DNA from: Paulinella micropora
Taxonomy: Eukaryota; Cercozoa; Imbricatea; Euglyphida
NCBI GenBank assembly: GCA_009731375.1
Contig: BJOX01000252.1
Location: forward strand, 561,529-595,016
DNA: 33,488 bases
Direction: 5' to 3'
The notes beneath the pieces were generated by a model. The model was given only the letters and a program-made list of their open reading frames with translations, had not been told where the DNA came from and made no database searches. Shown piece by piece: positions 1-22,418 of this stretch; position 1 is the stretch's first letter; each line of letters opens with the position of its first letter. A program made the position numbers and the translations under genes.

Positions 1-104
1 GACACGGGGGGGTGGAGGACCTCGAACAAGGGTATTGGAGGCTTATGTCCGTTGAGGATATGCCATTAGCTGCATCAGTACGCCTCAGATATAGTAAATC
101 TCTT
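1..104 (+). repeat. Element A, 3' fragment
   Basis: This matches the last 104 bases of a dispersed element that is complete at 179-592, 29571-30043 and 30063-30533. It begins at the window edge with GACACGGGGGGG and ends with CAGATATAGTAAAT, then passes into an ATC/ATT microsatellite. No coding capacity is apparent. The identity to the other copies was read by eye. Confidence 0.85.
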
Positions 105-112
105 TTATCATT

Positions 113-178
<66 letters not shown>
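105..178. repeat. (ATC)n/(ATT)n microsatellite
   Basis: A trinucleotide run of ATC changes to ATT. It forms the tail of element A and abuts the next element A copy without a spacer. This junction style recurs through the first 3.3 kb. Confidence 0.9.
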
Positions 179-181
<3 letters not shown>

Positions 182-592
182 CCCAATGGCCTCAAGGCGT
201 TAAACTGTGACGCCAACTCATAACCCTTTGGTGGTAGATGCTGGGGAGGAGGGTCGTTGCGCGCGTAAAAGATCTTAAACTCCGCATATGCTGGTTGATA
301 GCCCAGGACCCAGCAGACACCAGATTGTTATGGGTGGGGTTTCGAGGCAGCTCTAGCAACCGCGCTTGGTGTATGCACTTGCACATTCGGTGACGTCTTG
401 CAAGAGGTTGCTGGGACTGCGGAATAACCTCGGCTTAGTGCAGTCTTGCCCTCAGGAGCTCCATCGGTGGCCCCGATCATCAGGCGAGAGACTGACACGG
501 GGGGGTGGAGGACCTCGAACAAGGGTATTGGAGGCTTATGTCCGTTGAGGATATGCCATTAGCTGCATCAGTACGCCTCAGATATAGTAAAT
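179..592 (+). repeat. Element A, full-length copy
   Basis: About 412 bases run from CAGCCCAATGGCC to CAGATATAGTAAAT. They appear identical, or nearly so, to the copies at 29631-30043 and 30124-30533. This copy lacks the 60-80 base leader (GTGACATATTTGAGG...) that precedes the distant copies. TAGCCCAGGAC near 300 and GTTTCGAGGC near 338 loosely resemble RNA polymerase III A and B boxes 40 bases apart, so a SINE-like origin is possible but weak. Small reading frames are present and none looks like a protein. The 3' side runs into an ATT array. Confidence 0.85.
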
Positions 593-599
593 AGTAAAT

Positions 600-656
<57 letters not shown>
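600..656. repeat. (ATT)n microsatellite
   Basis: A nearly pure ATT array links the end of element A to the tRNA-like head of a SINE. Confidence 0.95.
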
Positions 657-910
657 GGCACCGCAATAGCTCAGTGGTCAAGTTCAATACCATCTTGGAC
701 CTGTCGCCAGATCGATTCCTGTTGGTGCCAGTATTTTCAGAGCATGTTTTCTTTGAAAGTACTGTTCTGTCTGGAAGGCTTGGAGCTGCCCATGCGGGGG
801 TGTCAGTAGAGCTATCGGTCAAATCTTCGTAAACTCCTTGCGGGTTGGATGGAGGCACACGTGCAGATTTACATCTGCCATTGACGGAGAAGCACTGTTA
901 CTATTATTAC

Positions 911-941
<31 letters not shown>

Positions 942-942
942 T
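657..942 (+). mobile_element. tRNA-derived SINE with (ATT)n tail
   Basis: The element starts with a tRNA-like head of about 74 bases. GGCACCG can pair with CGGTGCC in better-kept copies; TAGCTCAGTGG fits a polymerase III A box and ATCGATTCC a B box. A body of about 165 bases follows (TTTTCAGAGCATG... to GAGAAGCACTG), then ATT repeats. Head, unrelated body and short-repeat tail are the usual layout of a tRNA SINE. The T-arm pairing is poor, so it is not a functional tRNA gene. Related copies start at 1240, 1541, 2114 (headless), 2574 and 2971. Confidence 0.8.
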
Positions 943-1036
943 AGGGAGTACATAGGCCATCGGTCCTTTCCATGGGCTGATTGGTATAAAGCTCCTAGAG
1001 TAATGTTCTATGCCGTCACTTCCTTTATTCCACCGA
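941..1036 (+). repeat. Module B, 5' part, cut by gap
   Basis: This is the first half of a repeat of about 170 bases beginning TAGGGAGTACATAGG. It is flanked by ATT on the left and cut on the right by an N-run (1037-1086). Complete copies lie at 1836-2003 and 2361-2534, and an inverted one at 23962-24133. Confidence 0.8.
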
Positions 1037-1086
1037 NNNNNNNNNNNNNNNNNNNNNNNNNNNNNNNNNNNNNNNNNNNNNNNNNN

Positions 1087-1119
<33 letters not shown>

Positions 1120-1163
1120 CATTATTATTATTATTGTCATTATTATTATTATTGTTGTTGTTG

Positions 1164-1239
<76 letters not shown>
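1087..1239. repeat. (ATT)n microsatellite with GTT block
   Basis: A trinucleotide array is interrupted by a short GTT run near 1153. The same ATT/GTT architecture appears in reverse complement at 23820-23960, so array and neighbouring SINE head have been copied together. The N-run at 1037-1086 precedes it. Confidence 0.9.
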
Positions 1240-1442
1240 GGACACCGTGATAGCCCAGTGGTCAAGTTCTACCATCTGGGCCCTGTCGCCAGTTCGATTC
1301 CCGTCGGTGCCACCAGTATTTTCATTGAACATACCGGTCTATTTCTGGACCAGTATTTTCATTGAACATACCGGCCCGTCTGGAAGTGTTGGAACTGCCC
1401 TTGCGGGGGTGTCATTAGAGCTTATCGTCAATTCTTCGTACT
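1240..1442 (+). mobile_element. tRNA-derived SINE with internal duplication
   Basis: The tRNA-like head (GACACCGTGATAGCCCAGTG, with box B AGTTCGATTCC) is followed by CGGTGCCACCA. A direct duplication of about 38 bases containing CCAGTATTTTCATTGAAC then precedes the usual body. The copy is cut at 1443 by an N-run (1443-1539). Confidence 0.8.
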
Positions 1443-1540
1443 NNNNNNNNNNNNNNNNNNNNNNNNNNNNNNNNNNNNNNNNNNNNNNNNNNNNNNNNNN
1501 NNNNNNNNNNNNNNNNNNNNNNNNNNNNNNNNNNNNNNNT

Positions 1541-1622
1541 GGACACCGTGATAGCCCAGTGGTCAAGTTCTACCATCTGGGCCCTGTCGCCAGTTCGATT
1601 CCCGTCGGTGCCACCAGTATTT
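1541..1622 (+). mobile_element. tRNA-derived SINE head fragment
   Basis: Only the tRNA-like head and CCACCAGTATTT are visible between two N-runs (1443-1539 and 1623-1802). It is identical to the head at 1240, so it may be a true copy or a gap-edge duplicate. Confidence 0.7.
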
Positions 1623-1804
1623 NNNNNNNNNNNNNNNNNNNNNNNNNNNNNNNNNNNNNNNNNNNNNNNNNNNNNNNNNNNNNNNNNNNNNNNNNNNNNN
1701 NNNNNNNNNNNNNNNNNNNNNNNNNNNNNNNNNNNNNNNNNNNNNNNNNNNNNNNNNNNNNNNNNNNNNNNNNNNNNNNNNNNNNNNNNNNNNNNNNNNN
1801 NNTA

Positions 1805-1835
<31 letters not shown>

Positions 1836-2003
1836 TAGGGAGTACATAGGCCATTGGTCCTTTTCAAGGGGCTAATTGGTATAAAGCTCCTAGGTTCTAT
1901 GCCGTCACTTCCTTTATTCCACCGATTGGTGTGGAGACTTTCCTTATGGAATGGAGGACTGGATGCACATGGCCTTTTGGCTCAGCAATTGGCAGGAGAT
2001 ACA
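1836..2003 (+). repeat. Module B, complete copy
   Basis: This repeat of about 170 bases runs from TAGGGAGTACATAGG to TTGGCAGGAGATACA and is flanked on both sides by ATT-type arrays. Compared with the copy at 2361 it has lost several bases near 1891. It has no reading frame of note and no terminal inverted repeat. It is probably a SINE-like or decayed element. Confidence 0.75.
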
Positions 2004-2113
2004 TTATTATTACTATTACTATTACTATTATTATTACTATTACTATTACTATTATTATTATCATTATCATTATGATGATGATGATTATTATTATTATTAT
2101 TATTATTATTATT
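2004..2113. repeat. (ATT/ACT)n microsatellite with GATGAT block
   Basis: Mixed ATT, ACT and ATC repeats connect module B to a headless SINE copy. Confidence 0.9.
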
Positions 2114-2318
2114 GTCGGTGCCACCAGTATTTTCATTGAACATACCGGTCTATTTCTGGACCAGTATTTTCATTGAACATACCGGCCCGTCTGGAAGTGT
2201 TGGAACTGCCCTTGCGGGGGTGTCATTAGAGCTTATCGTCAATTCTTCGTACTCCCCTCACGGGTGAGACGATGGAGGCGCATGTGCAGAAATGCATCAG
2301 CCATTGACAGAGAAGCAC

Positions 2319-2360
<42 letters not shown>
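2114..2360 (+). mobile_element. SINE copy lacking most of the tRNA head
   Basis: It begins at GTCGGTGCCACCA, the last bases of the tRNA-like head, and carries the body including the duplicated CCAGTATTTTCATTGAAC unit and the GAGAAGCACTATT end, then ATT repeats. The head is replaced by the microsatellite, which suggests recombination within ATT arrays. Confidence 0.75.
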
Positions 2361-2362
<2 letters not shown>

Positions 2363-2532
2363 GGGAGTACATACGCCATTGGTCCTTTTCAATGGGCTGA
2401 TTGGTATAAAGCTCCTAGAGTAATGTTCTATGCCGTCACTTCCTTTATTCCACCGATTGGTGTGGAGACTTTCCTTATGGAATGGAGGACTGGATGCACA
2501 TGGCCTTTTGGCTCAGCAATTGGCAGGAGATA

Positions 2533-2534
<2 letters not shown>
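2361..2534 (+). repeat. Module B, complete copy
   Basis: This is the best-preserved copy of module B (about 174 bases), again bounded by ATT arrays. It contains CCACCGATTGGTGTGGAG, a short imperfect palindrome. Confidence 0.75.
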
Positions 2535-2573
<39 letters not shown>

Positions 2574-2797
2574 GTGGCACCGCGATAGCCCAGTGGTTAA
2601 GGCCTACCATCTGGGACCTGTCGCCAGTTCGATTCCTGTCTGTGCTAGTATTTTCAAAGGATATTTTCTTTGAAAGTATTGGTCTGTCTGGAAGGCTTGG
2701 AGCTGCCTTGCGGGGTTGTCAGTAGAGCCTATCGTCAAATCTTCGTACTCCCCTCGCGGGTGAGACGATGGAGGCACATGTGCAGAAATGCATTCGC
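2574..2797 (+). mobile_element. tRNA-derived SINE
   Basis: Head GGCACCGCGATAGCCCAGTG with box B AGTTCGATTCC, then a body that resembles the 657 copy more than the 1240 copy, so at least two subfamilies are present. It is cut by the N-run 2798-2970. Confidence 0.8.
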
Positions 2798-2970
2798 NNN
2801 NNNNNNNNNNNNNNNNNNNNNNNNNNNNNNNNNNNNNNNNNNNNNNNNNNNNNNNNNNNNNNNNNNNNNNNNNNNNNNNNNNNNNNNNNNNNNNNNNNNN
2901 NNNNNNNNNNNNNNNNNNNNNNNNNNNNNNNNNNNNNNNNNNNNNNNNNNNNNNNNNNNNNNNNNNNNNN

Positions 2971-3112
2971 TCTGGAAGTGTTGGAACTGCCCTTGCGGGG
3001 GTGTCATTAGAGCTTATCGTCAATTCTTCGTACTCCCCTCACGGGTGAGACACGATGGAGGCGCATGTGCAGAAATGCATCAGCCATCGACAGAGAAGCA
3101 CTATTATCATCA

Positions 3113-3195
<83 letters not shown>

Positions 3196-3330
3196 TTGAG
3201 GCGCATGTGCAGATTTGCATCAGCCATTGACAGAGAAGCACTATTATTATTAATTTATAAATTATTATTATTATCATCATCATCATCATCGTCGTCGTCG
3301 TCGTCATCATCATCATTATTATCTTTAGGA
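2971..3330 (+). mobile_element. SINE 3' ends joined by ATT arrays
   Basis: A SINE body fragment (2971-3109) leads into a 90-base ATT array. A second short 3' fragment (about 3197-3241, GGCGCATGTGCAGATTTG...) follows, then ATT/ATC/GTC repeats to 3325. Two nested 3' ends sharing one tail type fit repeated insertion into, or recombination between, ATT arrays. Confidence 0.7.
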
Positions 3331-3544
3331 TTCAACAGCGTTTTGGTTCAAGGCGCAGCACAATGTCGAGGTTCGAGTTGGGTTGAGCTCACGCTATCAT
3401 CGCTGATATATTGAAGTTCCAAATTATCTGATTTTCACCTCCTCGTCTATCAACACTAAGTGTTACCAAGGTGGTTACCTAGGTAATGGACTATGTGTGC
3501 TGTTGTGTGATACCGTTCCCGCCTCAGACTGTACAGCTAGTATC

Positions 3545-3562
3545 GATAGTATCGATACTATC
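3545..3562. repeat. 18-base perfect palindrome
   Basis: GATAGTATCGATACTATC equals its own reverse complement and is preceded by a partial repeat AGTATC. No flanking gene suggests an operator role. Confidence 0.7.
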
Positions 3563-3587
3563 AATCATGGCTGATTTTGGACGGTTA

Positions 3588-3716
3588 GGCTTGTTCTACA
3601 CCACGCGAAATTTCGGGTCTCAGGTACCACTTTTCGGGTTTGTGGCCTGAATAGCCTGGCCTGTGGTGGCACTCTCGCACCCGAAACCCGAAATTTCGGG
3701 TGGTGTAGAATGAGCC
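3588..3716. mobile_element. MITE, PIF/Harbinger (Tourist)-like
   Basis: Terminal inverted repeats of about 31 bases begin GGCTTGTTCTACACCAC on the left and GGCTCATTCTACACCAC in reverse complement on the right, with only a few mismatches. They are flanked by a TTA duplication at 3585-3587 and 3717-3719. The element is 129 bases long and non-coding. A 3-base TWA target duplication with GGC/GGG-starting ends is characteristic of PIF/Harbinger MITEs. Each inverted repeat also contains the small palindrome CGAAATTTCG. Confidence 0.85.
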
Positions 3717-4649
3717 TTAAAGCAGGTCTGAATCAGATTTGGGCCTCGTCGTCACAAGGTTGGCTCGAGGTTTATCTAGATCTATTCAAGACCTAGTTTA
3801 GTATACATCACTTGTTTTATTTTCTCGTATTAGGCACTTTTATCAGTATGTTAGGAATAGTCAGATGCTTGTGACGAAATTACCGGACCCTCGATAGTGC
3901 GTGTGGTGGATGGGTTCGTCTCTGTGTGAGGAGGGGTGGGGTAATGTGACTTAATCACCTTTTCCTTAGCTGCACACTTATTGTGCCTCTTCAACTGTTC
4001 GTCGTCAGCGGTTTGGAAAATCATGTATAGCTGTTCAGTGTGAACAGCGTTCGGGTTGTGGGGAGGGGGAGGGAGAAGGGGGGGGTATTCAAGCTGAGGA
4101 TGTAACGGTAGCCGAAGTTACTGGAGTTCCACCATTTCCTTCAATTTATCAGAATTCATTCCAAGTTTTCAAGTAGTAGTATTTATAAACGTCGAATGTC
4201 AAGGCCTCAGACATATCTGTATCTTAAAGGATATTGACTATGTAGTCAGGTGATGATTAGACACTTCAGGGCAAAGCCAATCTGGTGGTTGAGCCTCAGG
4301 CTCTGTCACTGCAGTTGAGCACTGTCGTACGCAGGCTCAGTTGCGGCCCGCCAGTGTGACCCAGAGCATTGGCGGTTTGTCACTGGCCCTACTCTGTGAA
4401 GCCACGCCGGGTTTAGAATTAAAGTTACTGAATTAGTGTCAGTCGCCGCCTGCTGAGCCTGAGGCAGTCGCAGTGTTAACAGTCACAGTGTTTTCCGGGG
4501 CCGGCTTCAAAGTTTCCCTCAGGCTTGCCAAGTTGCGACAGTCGAAGTTTATCAGTCTCCCAGTCACAGTAACTGAAGTCACTGAACGAAAATTTTATTA
4601 AATAATACGGCGGCCGCGTGCCGACTTGACGAACTTTCGTCCGGCGATC

Positions 4650-4830
4650 ATGTGTCATATGTTATGTTACCTATGATTAAAGTTTGCTAATCAAGTCACA
4701 ACTTGAGTTGGCGGGGGAACGATAGGCTCTTTCGTTTTTATAGTTCAACGGTGGCCGTTTGAACTGAGTTTTTGTATTATACAATTTGCAAGTATATATG
4801 TCACAAGTTGAAATTTTTTTTGAGGCTATG
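4650..4830 (+). repeat. Dispersed repeat D, copy 1
   Basis: Sequence from TCATATGTTATGTTACCTAT through AAAGTTTGCT, GGGGGAACGATAGGCT, TTTTTATAGTT and ACAATTTGCAAGTA matches, with indels, the sequence at about 31165-31290. GCGGGGGAACGATAGG here is also the reverse complement of CCTATCGTTCCCCCGC near 31493, the inverted end of copy 2. I found no inverted partner for this copy. It is probably a non-autonomous DNA transposon end. Confidence 0.65.
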
Positions 4831-4891
4831 AAACTTTCAAATCATTCACTGACTATTGACTCTTGAATAACTTTTAGGAAATAGTTATTTA

Positions 4892-4962
4892 ATACTACAG
4901 GGGTTTACCAGACCACGAGTGACTCCGTGCTCAATGTGACCCCTCAGTAGTATCAGACTGAG
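4892..4962. repeat. Short imperfect inverted repeat
   Basis: ATACTACAGGGGT and ACCCCTCAGTAGTAT are inverted relative to each other with a two-base bulge, spaced by about 40 bases. It could be a decayed MITE or a chance hairpin. Confidence 0.4.
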
Positions 4963-5094
4963 CACCTTAACGACCGGCCAAAACCTTTACTCATATGTGT
5001 TGATAAGACACTCTTTTTGACCGGTTCATTAGATTCTCCTCTACACTACGTTTCGACTTCACTAACTAGTTCAAGTTTTCGATTTCGTTCAGAA

Positions 5095-5469
5095 ATGTCG
5101 GATTTCAAACCATCGGATCCGAGTTCAAAGTTCTTTTTAGCTATTGCCATTTTTCCTGTTCGTATTACCTTTTCCCCCAATTTTCCCGTGAAAACGCTTG
5201 ACTGTAAATTTGTGAACAAGGACGGAAAAACACAATATCTAACCAAGTTGTCTTCCGTTACCAGTCATTTTCGCCTTGAGGCAAGTTCCCAACTTGATCA
5301 ATTTGGGGAATTTTCAAGTCCAACAACCCGACAACTATCAGTTTATGACTGTTTACTTGAAGACTCGCGACACTATCCGTTTGAGAACGGGAGACCTCAC
5401 AATCTACGTTCTATGTTGACCGTGACCGTACGTTGCACCCAAGCCTGCCAAGAGTTCGAAATTACGTAA
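5095..5469 (+). CDS. Hypothetical open frame, 124 codons
   Basis: An ATG-started frame encodes a protein beginning MSDFKPSDPSSKFF and ending CQEFEIT. The frame is open upstream to about 5017. I recognise no domain, transmembrane segment or motif. It lies just upstream of a frame-broken coding region and could be an exon of that gene or spurious. Length and mixed composition are the only support. Confidence 0.3.
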   Translation: MSDFKPSDPSSKFFLAIAIFPVRITFSPNFPVKTLDCKFVNKDGKTQYLTKLSSVTSHFRLEASSQLDQFGEFSSPTTRQLSVYDCLLEDSRHYPFENGRPHNLRSMLTVTVRCTQACQEFEIT

Positions 5470-5499
5470 CTTGACTTAGTAAACCGTCAGAAGTGATCT

Positions 5500-6722
5500 C
5501 CGAGGCTCTACTAGTTACTGGTAGTTCACCTGCTCACACTGAGTCAGGACTCAAAGCAGCCATAGTGTTCTTATTAAGAGTTCGTTGTATCTGCCCACTG
5601 GAAGAGTTGTATACAAACTCACAATTCGAATTTTTTCCACTCAAGAGAAAACTATACACACAGAGTTGGTATGTTCTGTCGACAGATCGATTTGGAAAAG
5701 CCCTCTCCTTCAAGAGTGGCTATACAACGACGTATAAGGACAGAGGTAACCAAAACCACATATGTTTCGACAGATTGTTCACCTGCCGTTGCATTTTTGT
5801 GGCTTCCCTCTGCCCAGGCTCATACACACTATGCAGTCAACCAACACAGTATGTGTCTGGTTTTATCGTTTTAGGGTCATCCCCTACCTACAGAGTGGAG
5901 AACACCTACTCCACTGCACTCCGCCATTTTCAGCTACAGCTCTACGTTCTGGCTTGCTCCTGGTACATCTACATGTGGAACCAGTCACGTTACGACTGCC
6001 CAGTATCTAAGTACAGCGAGCACAAGCGACGATGCTTGGACCCCTACCCCATCCTGGGCTCCCGTCCAGATACCCTACGCACCGACAAGAAGTTTCAAGA
6101 GGAAATCAAGGCTGGAAAGACTACTCGCCTTCACTCCAACCTCTCTCGCACTCAGACTATCTAATTTATCCACGATTTATTGACCAGCTATGTGAGCGAC
6201 TTACGGGATATCCTACGAAGAACCACAAGGACAAGGCTACATCGCTGCCCCAGGTCCCCATTTCTCCTCAAGCTAGCCTAGACCTTCTCCGTAATCCCGA
6301 CTGGACCGACGCTGAAGTCCACGCCCATTACCTGGGACCTACTGGCTCGCTAGCAGCTGCAGAGATGCATTGGAATCAAATTGGCAACTTGGCATCCTGT
6401 CGAAGTCTTTCACAACTACTACCCAGCCGCTGCTTCAGCTGCTGGATTGGCAGGACCACCATCGGTAGCTGCACTTTCGGGTATACCAATTGGCACTACA
6501 TCGGCCCCAGCACCAACATCGACTGGTTCATCTGGTTCGTTGCCCACTGGACGCTCTTCTGCACCAACATCGACTAGCTCATCTAGCTTGTTGCCCGCTG
6601 GCAGCTCTTCTACGTCGTCATCGGCCCCTGCATCTGCTGTGCTGACTCCGTTGACTCCGATATTGCCTTTGGGTCAAACCCCTACAGGCTCACCGACCCT
6701 TCGCCAGACTGTTCCACCCTTC

Positions 6723-6723
<1 letters not shown>
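5500..6723 (+). pseudogene. Frame-broken coding region with Ser/Thr/Pro/Ala-rich C-terminus
   Basis: Protein-like stretches pass between reading frames. One is open at 5875-6181 (APGTSTCGTSHVTTAQYLST). A second carries DKKFQEEIKAGKTT until 6164. A third covers about 6170-6390 (NPDWTDAEVHAHYLGPTGS then HWNQIGN), followed by a return to the second frame at about 6390 (WHPVEVFHNYYPAAASAAG). The last part is a low-complexity segment rich in Ser, Thr, Pro and Ala up to 6723, resembling a mucin-like stalk. The frame changes could be decay, unrecognised short introns or sequencing indels. ATG at 6722-6724 could hide a donor (AT|GTATAT) where the AT array begins. It may encode the ectodomain of the seven-segment gene downstream, but no continuous link is shown. 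Confidence 0.45.
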
Positions 6724-6769
<46 letters not shown>

Positions 6770-6910
6770 ATTTACATATATATATGTGTATGTGTGTGTA
6801 TGTATAATTTCTCTCTCTCTCTCTCATATAATATATACATATATCCACTTTGTTTGCATCACACTACACACCCATATCTCACGTTTCAGGCACATATGAA
6901 GTTCTGACAG
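6724..6910. repeat. AT, GT and CT microsatellites; possible intron
   Basis: A (TA)n array begins at a candidate donor GTATAT. GT and CT runs follow, then non-repetitive sequence ending TTCTGACAG at 6910. Read as an intron, it joins phase 2 (AT) to the exon at 6911. Confidence 0.5.
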
Positions 6911-7007
6911 CAGCAATCTCTTTCTCTCAGCACTGGCAACAGCTCACACTGATTGGTTTCTCAAAGAAAGACCTCCATTTGATCCAAACTTCTACCCAAA
7001 CATCGAG
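6911..7007 (+). CDS. Possible exon downstream of the S/T/P-rich segment
   Basis: After acceptor TTCTGACAG the frame joins in phase to the upstream segment (AT+C = Ile). It reads SNLFLSALATAHTDW and LKERPPFDPNFYPNIE before dissolving into a GA microsatellite that would encode Arg-Glu repeats. The first part is mildly hydrophobic. The donor is uncertain because GT occurs only within the GA/GT array near 7037. A duplicate lies at 7763-7859. Confidence 0.4.
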
Positions 7008-7226
7008 CGAGAGAGAGAGAGAGAAAGAGAGAGAGAGTGTGTGTGTGTGTGAGAGAGAGAGCGAGAGATGAGAGAGATCGAGAGAAAGAGGAAGAGAACG
7101 AGGAAGAGAAAGAGGAAGAGAGAGAGAGAGAGAGACAGTGATAGATAGAGAGAGAGAGAAGAGAGAGAGAGAGGGAGGGAGGGAGGGAGGGAGAGGGGGG
7201 GGGGGGGGGGAGGGGGGGGGGGGGGG

Positions 7227-7281
<55 letters not shown>

Positions 7282-7297
7282 AGGAGAGGCGCCCCTC
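7008..7297. repeat. GA microsatellite ending in a roughly 80-base G tract
   Basis: GA repeats with a short GT run become GGGA repeats and then a nearly pure run of G (7195-7280). It borders an N-run at 7298-7318. Such a run can form G-quadruplexes and commonly defeats sequencing. Confidence 0.9.
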
Positions 7298-7318
7298 NNN
7301 NNNNNNNNNNNNNNNNNN

Positions 7319-7574
7319 AGCTGCACTTTCGGGTATACCAATTGGCACTACATCGGCCCCAGCACCAACATCGACTGGTTCATCTGGTTCGTTGCCCACT
7401 GGACGCTCTTCTGCACCAACATCGACTAGCTCATCTAGCTTGTTGCCCGCTGGCAGCTCTTCTACGTCGTCATCGGCCCCTGCATCTGCTGTGCTGACTC
7501 CGTTGACTCCGATATTGCCTTTGGGTCAAACCCCTACAGGCTCACCGACCCTTCGCCAGACTGTTCCACCCTTC

Positions 7575-7621
<47 letters not shown>

Positions 7622-8030
7622 ATTTACATATATATATGTGTATGTGTGTGTATGTATAATTTCTCTCTCTCTCTCTCATATAATATATACATATATCCAC
7701 TTTGTTTGCATCACACTACACACCCATATCTCACGTTTCAGGCACATATGAAGTTCTGACAGCAGCAATCTCTTTCTCTCAGCACTGGCAACAGCTCACA
7801 CTGATTGGTTTCTCAAAGAAAGACCTCCATTTGATCCAAACTTCTACCCAAACATCGAGCGAGAGAGAGAGAGAGAAAGAGAGAGAGAGTGTGTGTGTGT
7901 GTGAGAGAGAGAGCGAGAGATGAGAGAGATCGAGAGAAAGAGGAAGAGAACGAGGAAGAGAAAGAGGAAGAGAGAGAGAGAGAGAGACAGTGATAGATAG
8001 AGAGAGAGAGAAGAGAGAGAGAGAGGGAGG
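7319..8030 (+). repeat. Direct duplicate of 6471-7180
   Basis: The sequence after the gap repeats the sequence before it with a constant offset of 852 bases, from AGCTGCACTTTCGGG through the S/T/P-rich frame, the AT/GT/CT arrays, the possible exon and the GA array. The copies look identical up to the GGGA tract. Position beside a gap suggests an unmerged contig overlap, but a recent tandem duplication is possible. Confidence 0.85.
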
Positions 8031-8159
8031 GGGGGAGGGGGGGAGGGGGAGGGAGGGAGGGGAGGGAGGGAGGGAGAGAGAGAGAGATGAGAGAGATGAG
8101 AGAGAGAGACAGAGAGAGAGGGAGAGAGAGAGAGAGAGAGAGAGAGATGAGAGATGAGA

Positions 8160-8190
<31 letters not shown>

Positions 8191-8217
8191 AAGGGAGAGA
8201 GATATGAGAGAGAGACA

Positions 8218-8316
<99 letters not shown>

Positions 8317-8360
8317 TGTGTGTGTTTGTGAGAGAGAGAGAGAGAGAGAGATAGAGAGAG
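8030..8360. repeat. GA-rich purine microsatellite
   Basis: GA repeats with interspersed GGGA, ATGAGA and one GT block give more than 300 bases of nearly pure purine on the plus strand. Confidence 0.9.
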
Positions 8361-8594
8361 TAACTTACTAGTTCGACTTTTCATGTGGATTTTCCCTGAG
8401 ATCAATTGTAAAATTGTTTTCTCTCAATAAAAGCGAAGAAGAAGAAGAAGAGAGAGATCGAGAGAAAGAGGAAGAGAGATCCTCGAGAGATGAGTTGTCT
8501 TGGCCTTGTGAAAACGACTGAAAGCACTCATATTCTTGTTTTCTCTGGGAACTCTTTTTCTTAGTTCTGAGTTTGGGTGTATTCATTGCTCATC
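8361..8594. other. Non-repetitive spacer with AATAAA
   Basis: This short spacer contains CAATAAAAGCG near 8427 followed by GAAGAAGAAG. The AATAAA could be a polyadenylation signal for sequence upstream, but no coding end is tied to it. Confidence 0.3.
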
Positions 8595-8801
8595 ATGCTG
8601 CCTCATTTCTGCCCCCTCACCGAATCCCCGATTGCCCGTTTTATTCAAGAAATCCGAAATAATTTCTGTGATAAAAAAATAATTAAAACAACTCTGGCCC
8701 CGGCTCTATCGACAGATAAAAATGATTTTATCACAAAACGTGCCATGGGTGAAGTATTTCAAAACTTTTTGCCAAAAATTCACAAAAAATTTTTATCATA
8801 G
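8595..8801 (+). CDS. Hypothetical small open frame
   Basis: A 68-codon ATG frame begins MLPHFCPLTESPIARFIQEI and ends KIHKKFLS. It is rich in Lys, Phe and Ile in an AT-rich context. No motif is recognised. It might be a transposon remnant or noise. Confidence 0.2.
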   Translation: MLPHFCPLTESPIARFIQEIRNNFCDKKIIKTTLAPALSTDKNDFITKRAMGEVFQNFLPKIHKKFLS

Positions 8802-8990
8802 AAATCATGCTGGAAATTCCTTTGCTTTTTATCGCCTTCTGCGGGACCATGGAGGGAAAAGTGTCACATGATTTCAATCATAATTGTAATGTTTGGCCTG
8901 AAGTTTGAGTCACATGCGCAATGAACTCAATGACAAACTTCAGAGAATCTGGCAGACATGTACAGGGACTTCTTCTTATGAATGAACCTC

Positions 8991-9084
8991 GAGAAGGTTA
9001 ACCGATCGTAGGTGTATCTATGTACATATGTATGTATGTAAGTACTTATGTATGTATGAGAAGGATAACCGATCGTAGGTGTAT
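8991..9084. repeat. 26-base unit duplicated around a TATG microsatellite
   Basis: GAGAAGGTTAACCGATCGTAGGTGTAT (8991-9017) recurs with one mismatch at 9059-9084, and each copy is followed by TATG-type repeats. Each holds CGTAG|GTGTAT, which could be a splice donor, so this resembles the exon-edge copies seen farther downstream. A coding exon here is not established. Confidence 0.5.
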
Positions 9085-9165
9085 ATGTATTTATGTATGT
9101 ATGTATGTATGTATTGACACCGTACACCAAACATCGCACATCGCGTGTTTGCAATTGACCTGCAG

Positions 9166-22407
<13,242 letters not shown>

Positions 22408-22418
<11 letters not shown>

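Larger units (their letters stand above)
3331..4650. other. Mostly featureless DNA
   Basis: Apart from the palindrome at 3545-3562 and the MITE at 3588-3716, I see no convincing gene in this stretch. Composition is ordinary and stops are frequent on both strands. A GT-rich and G-rich patch lies near 4050-4090. Confidence 0.5.

Noticed and set aside
657-730. Functional tRNA gene
   Set aside because: A and B boxes are present but the T arm and acceptor pairing are degenerate, and the unit is followed by a SINE body repeated several times.
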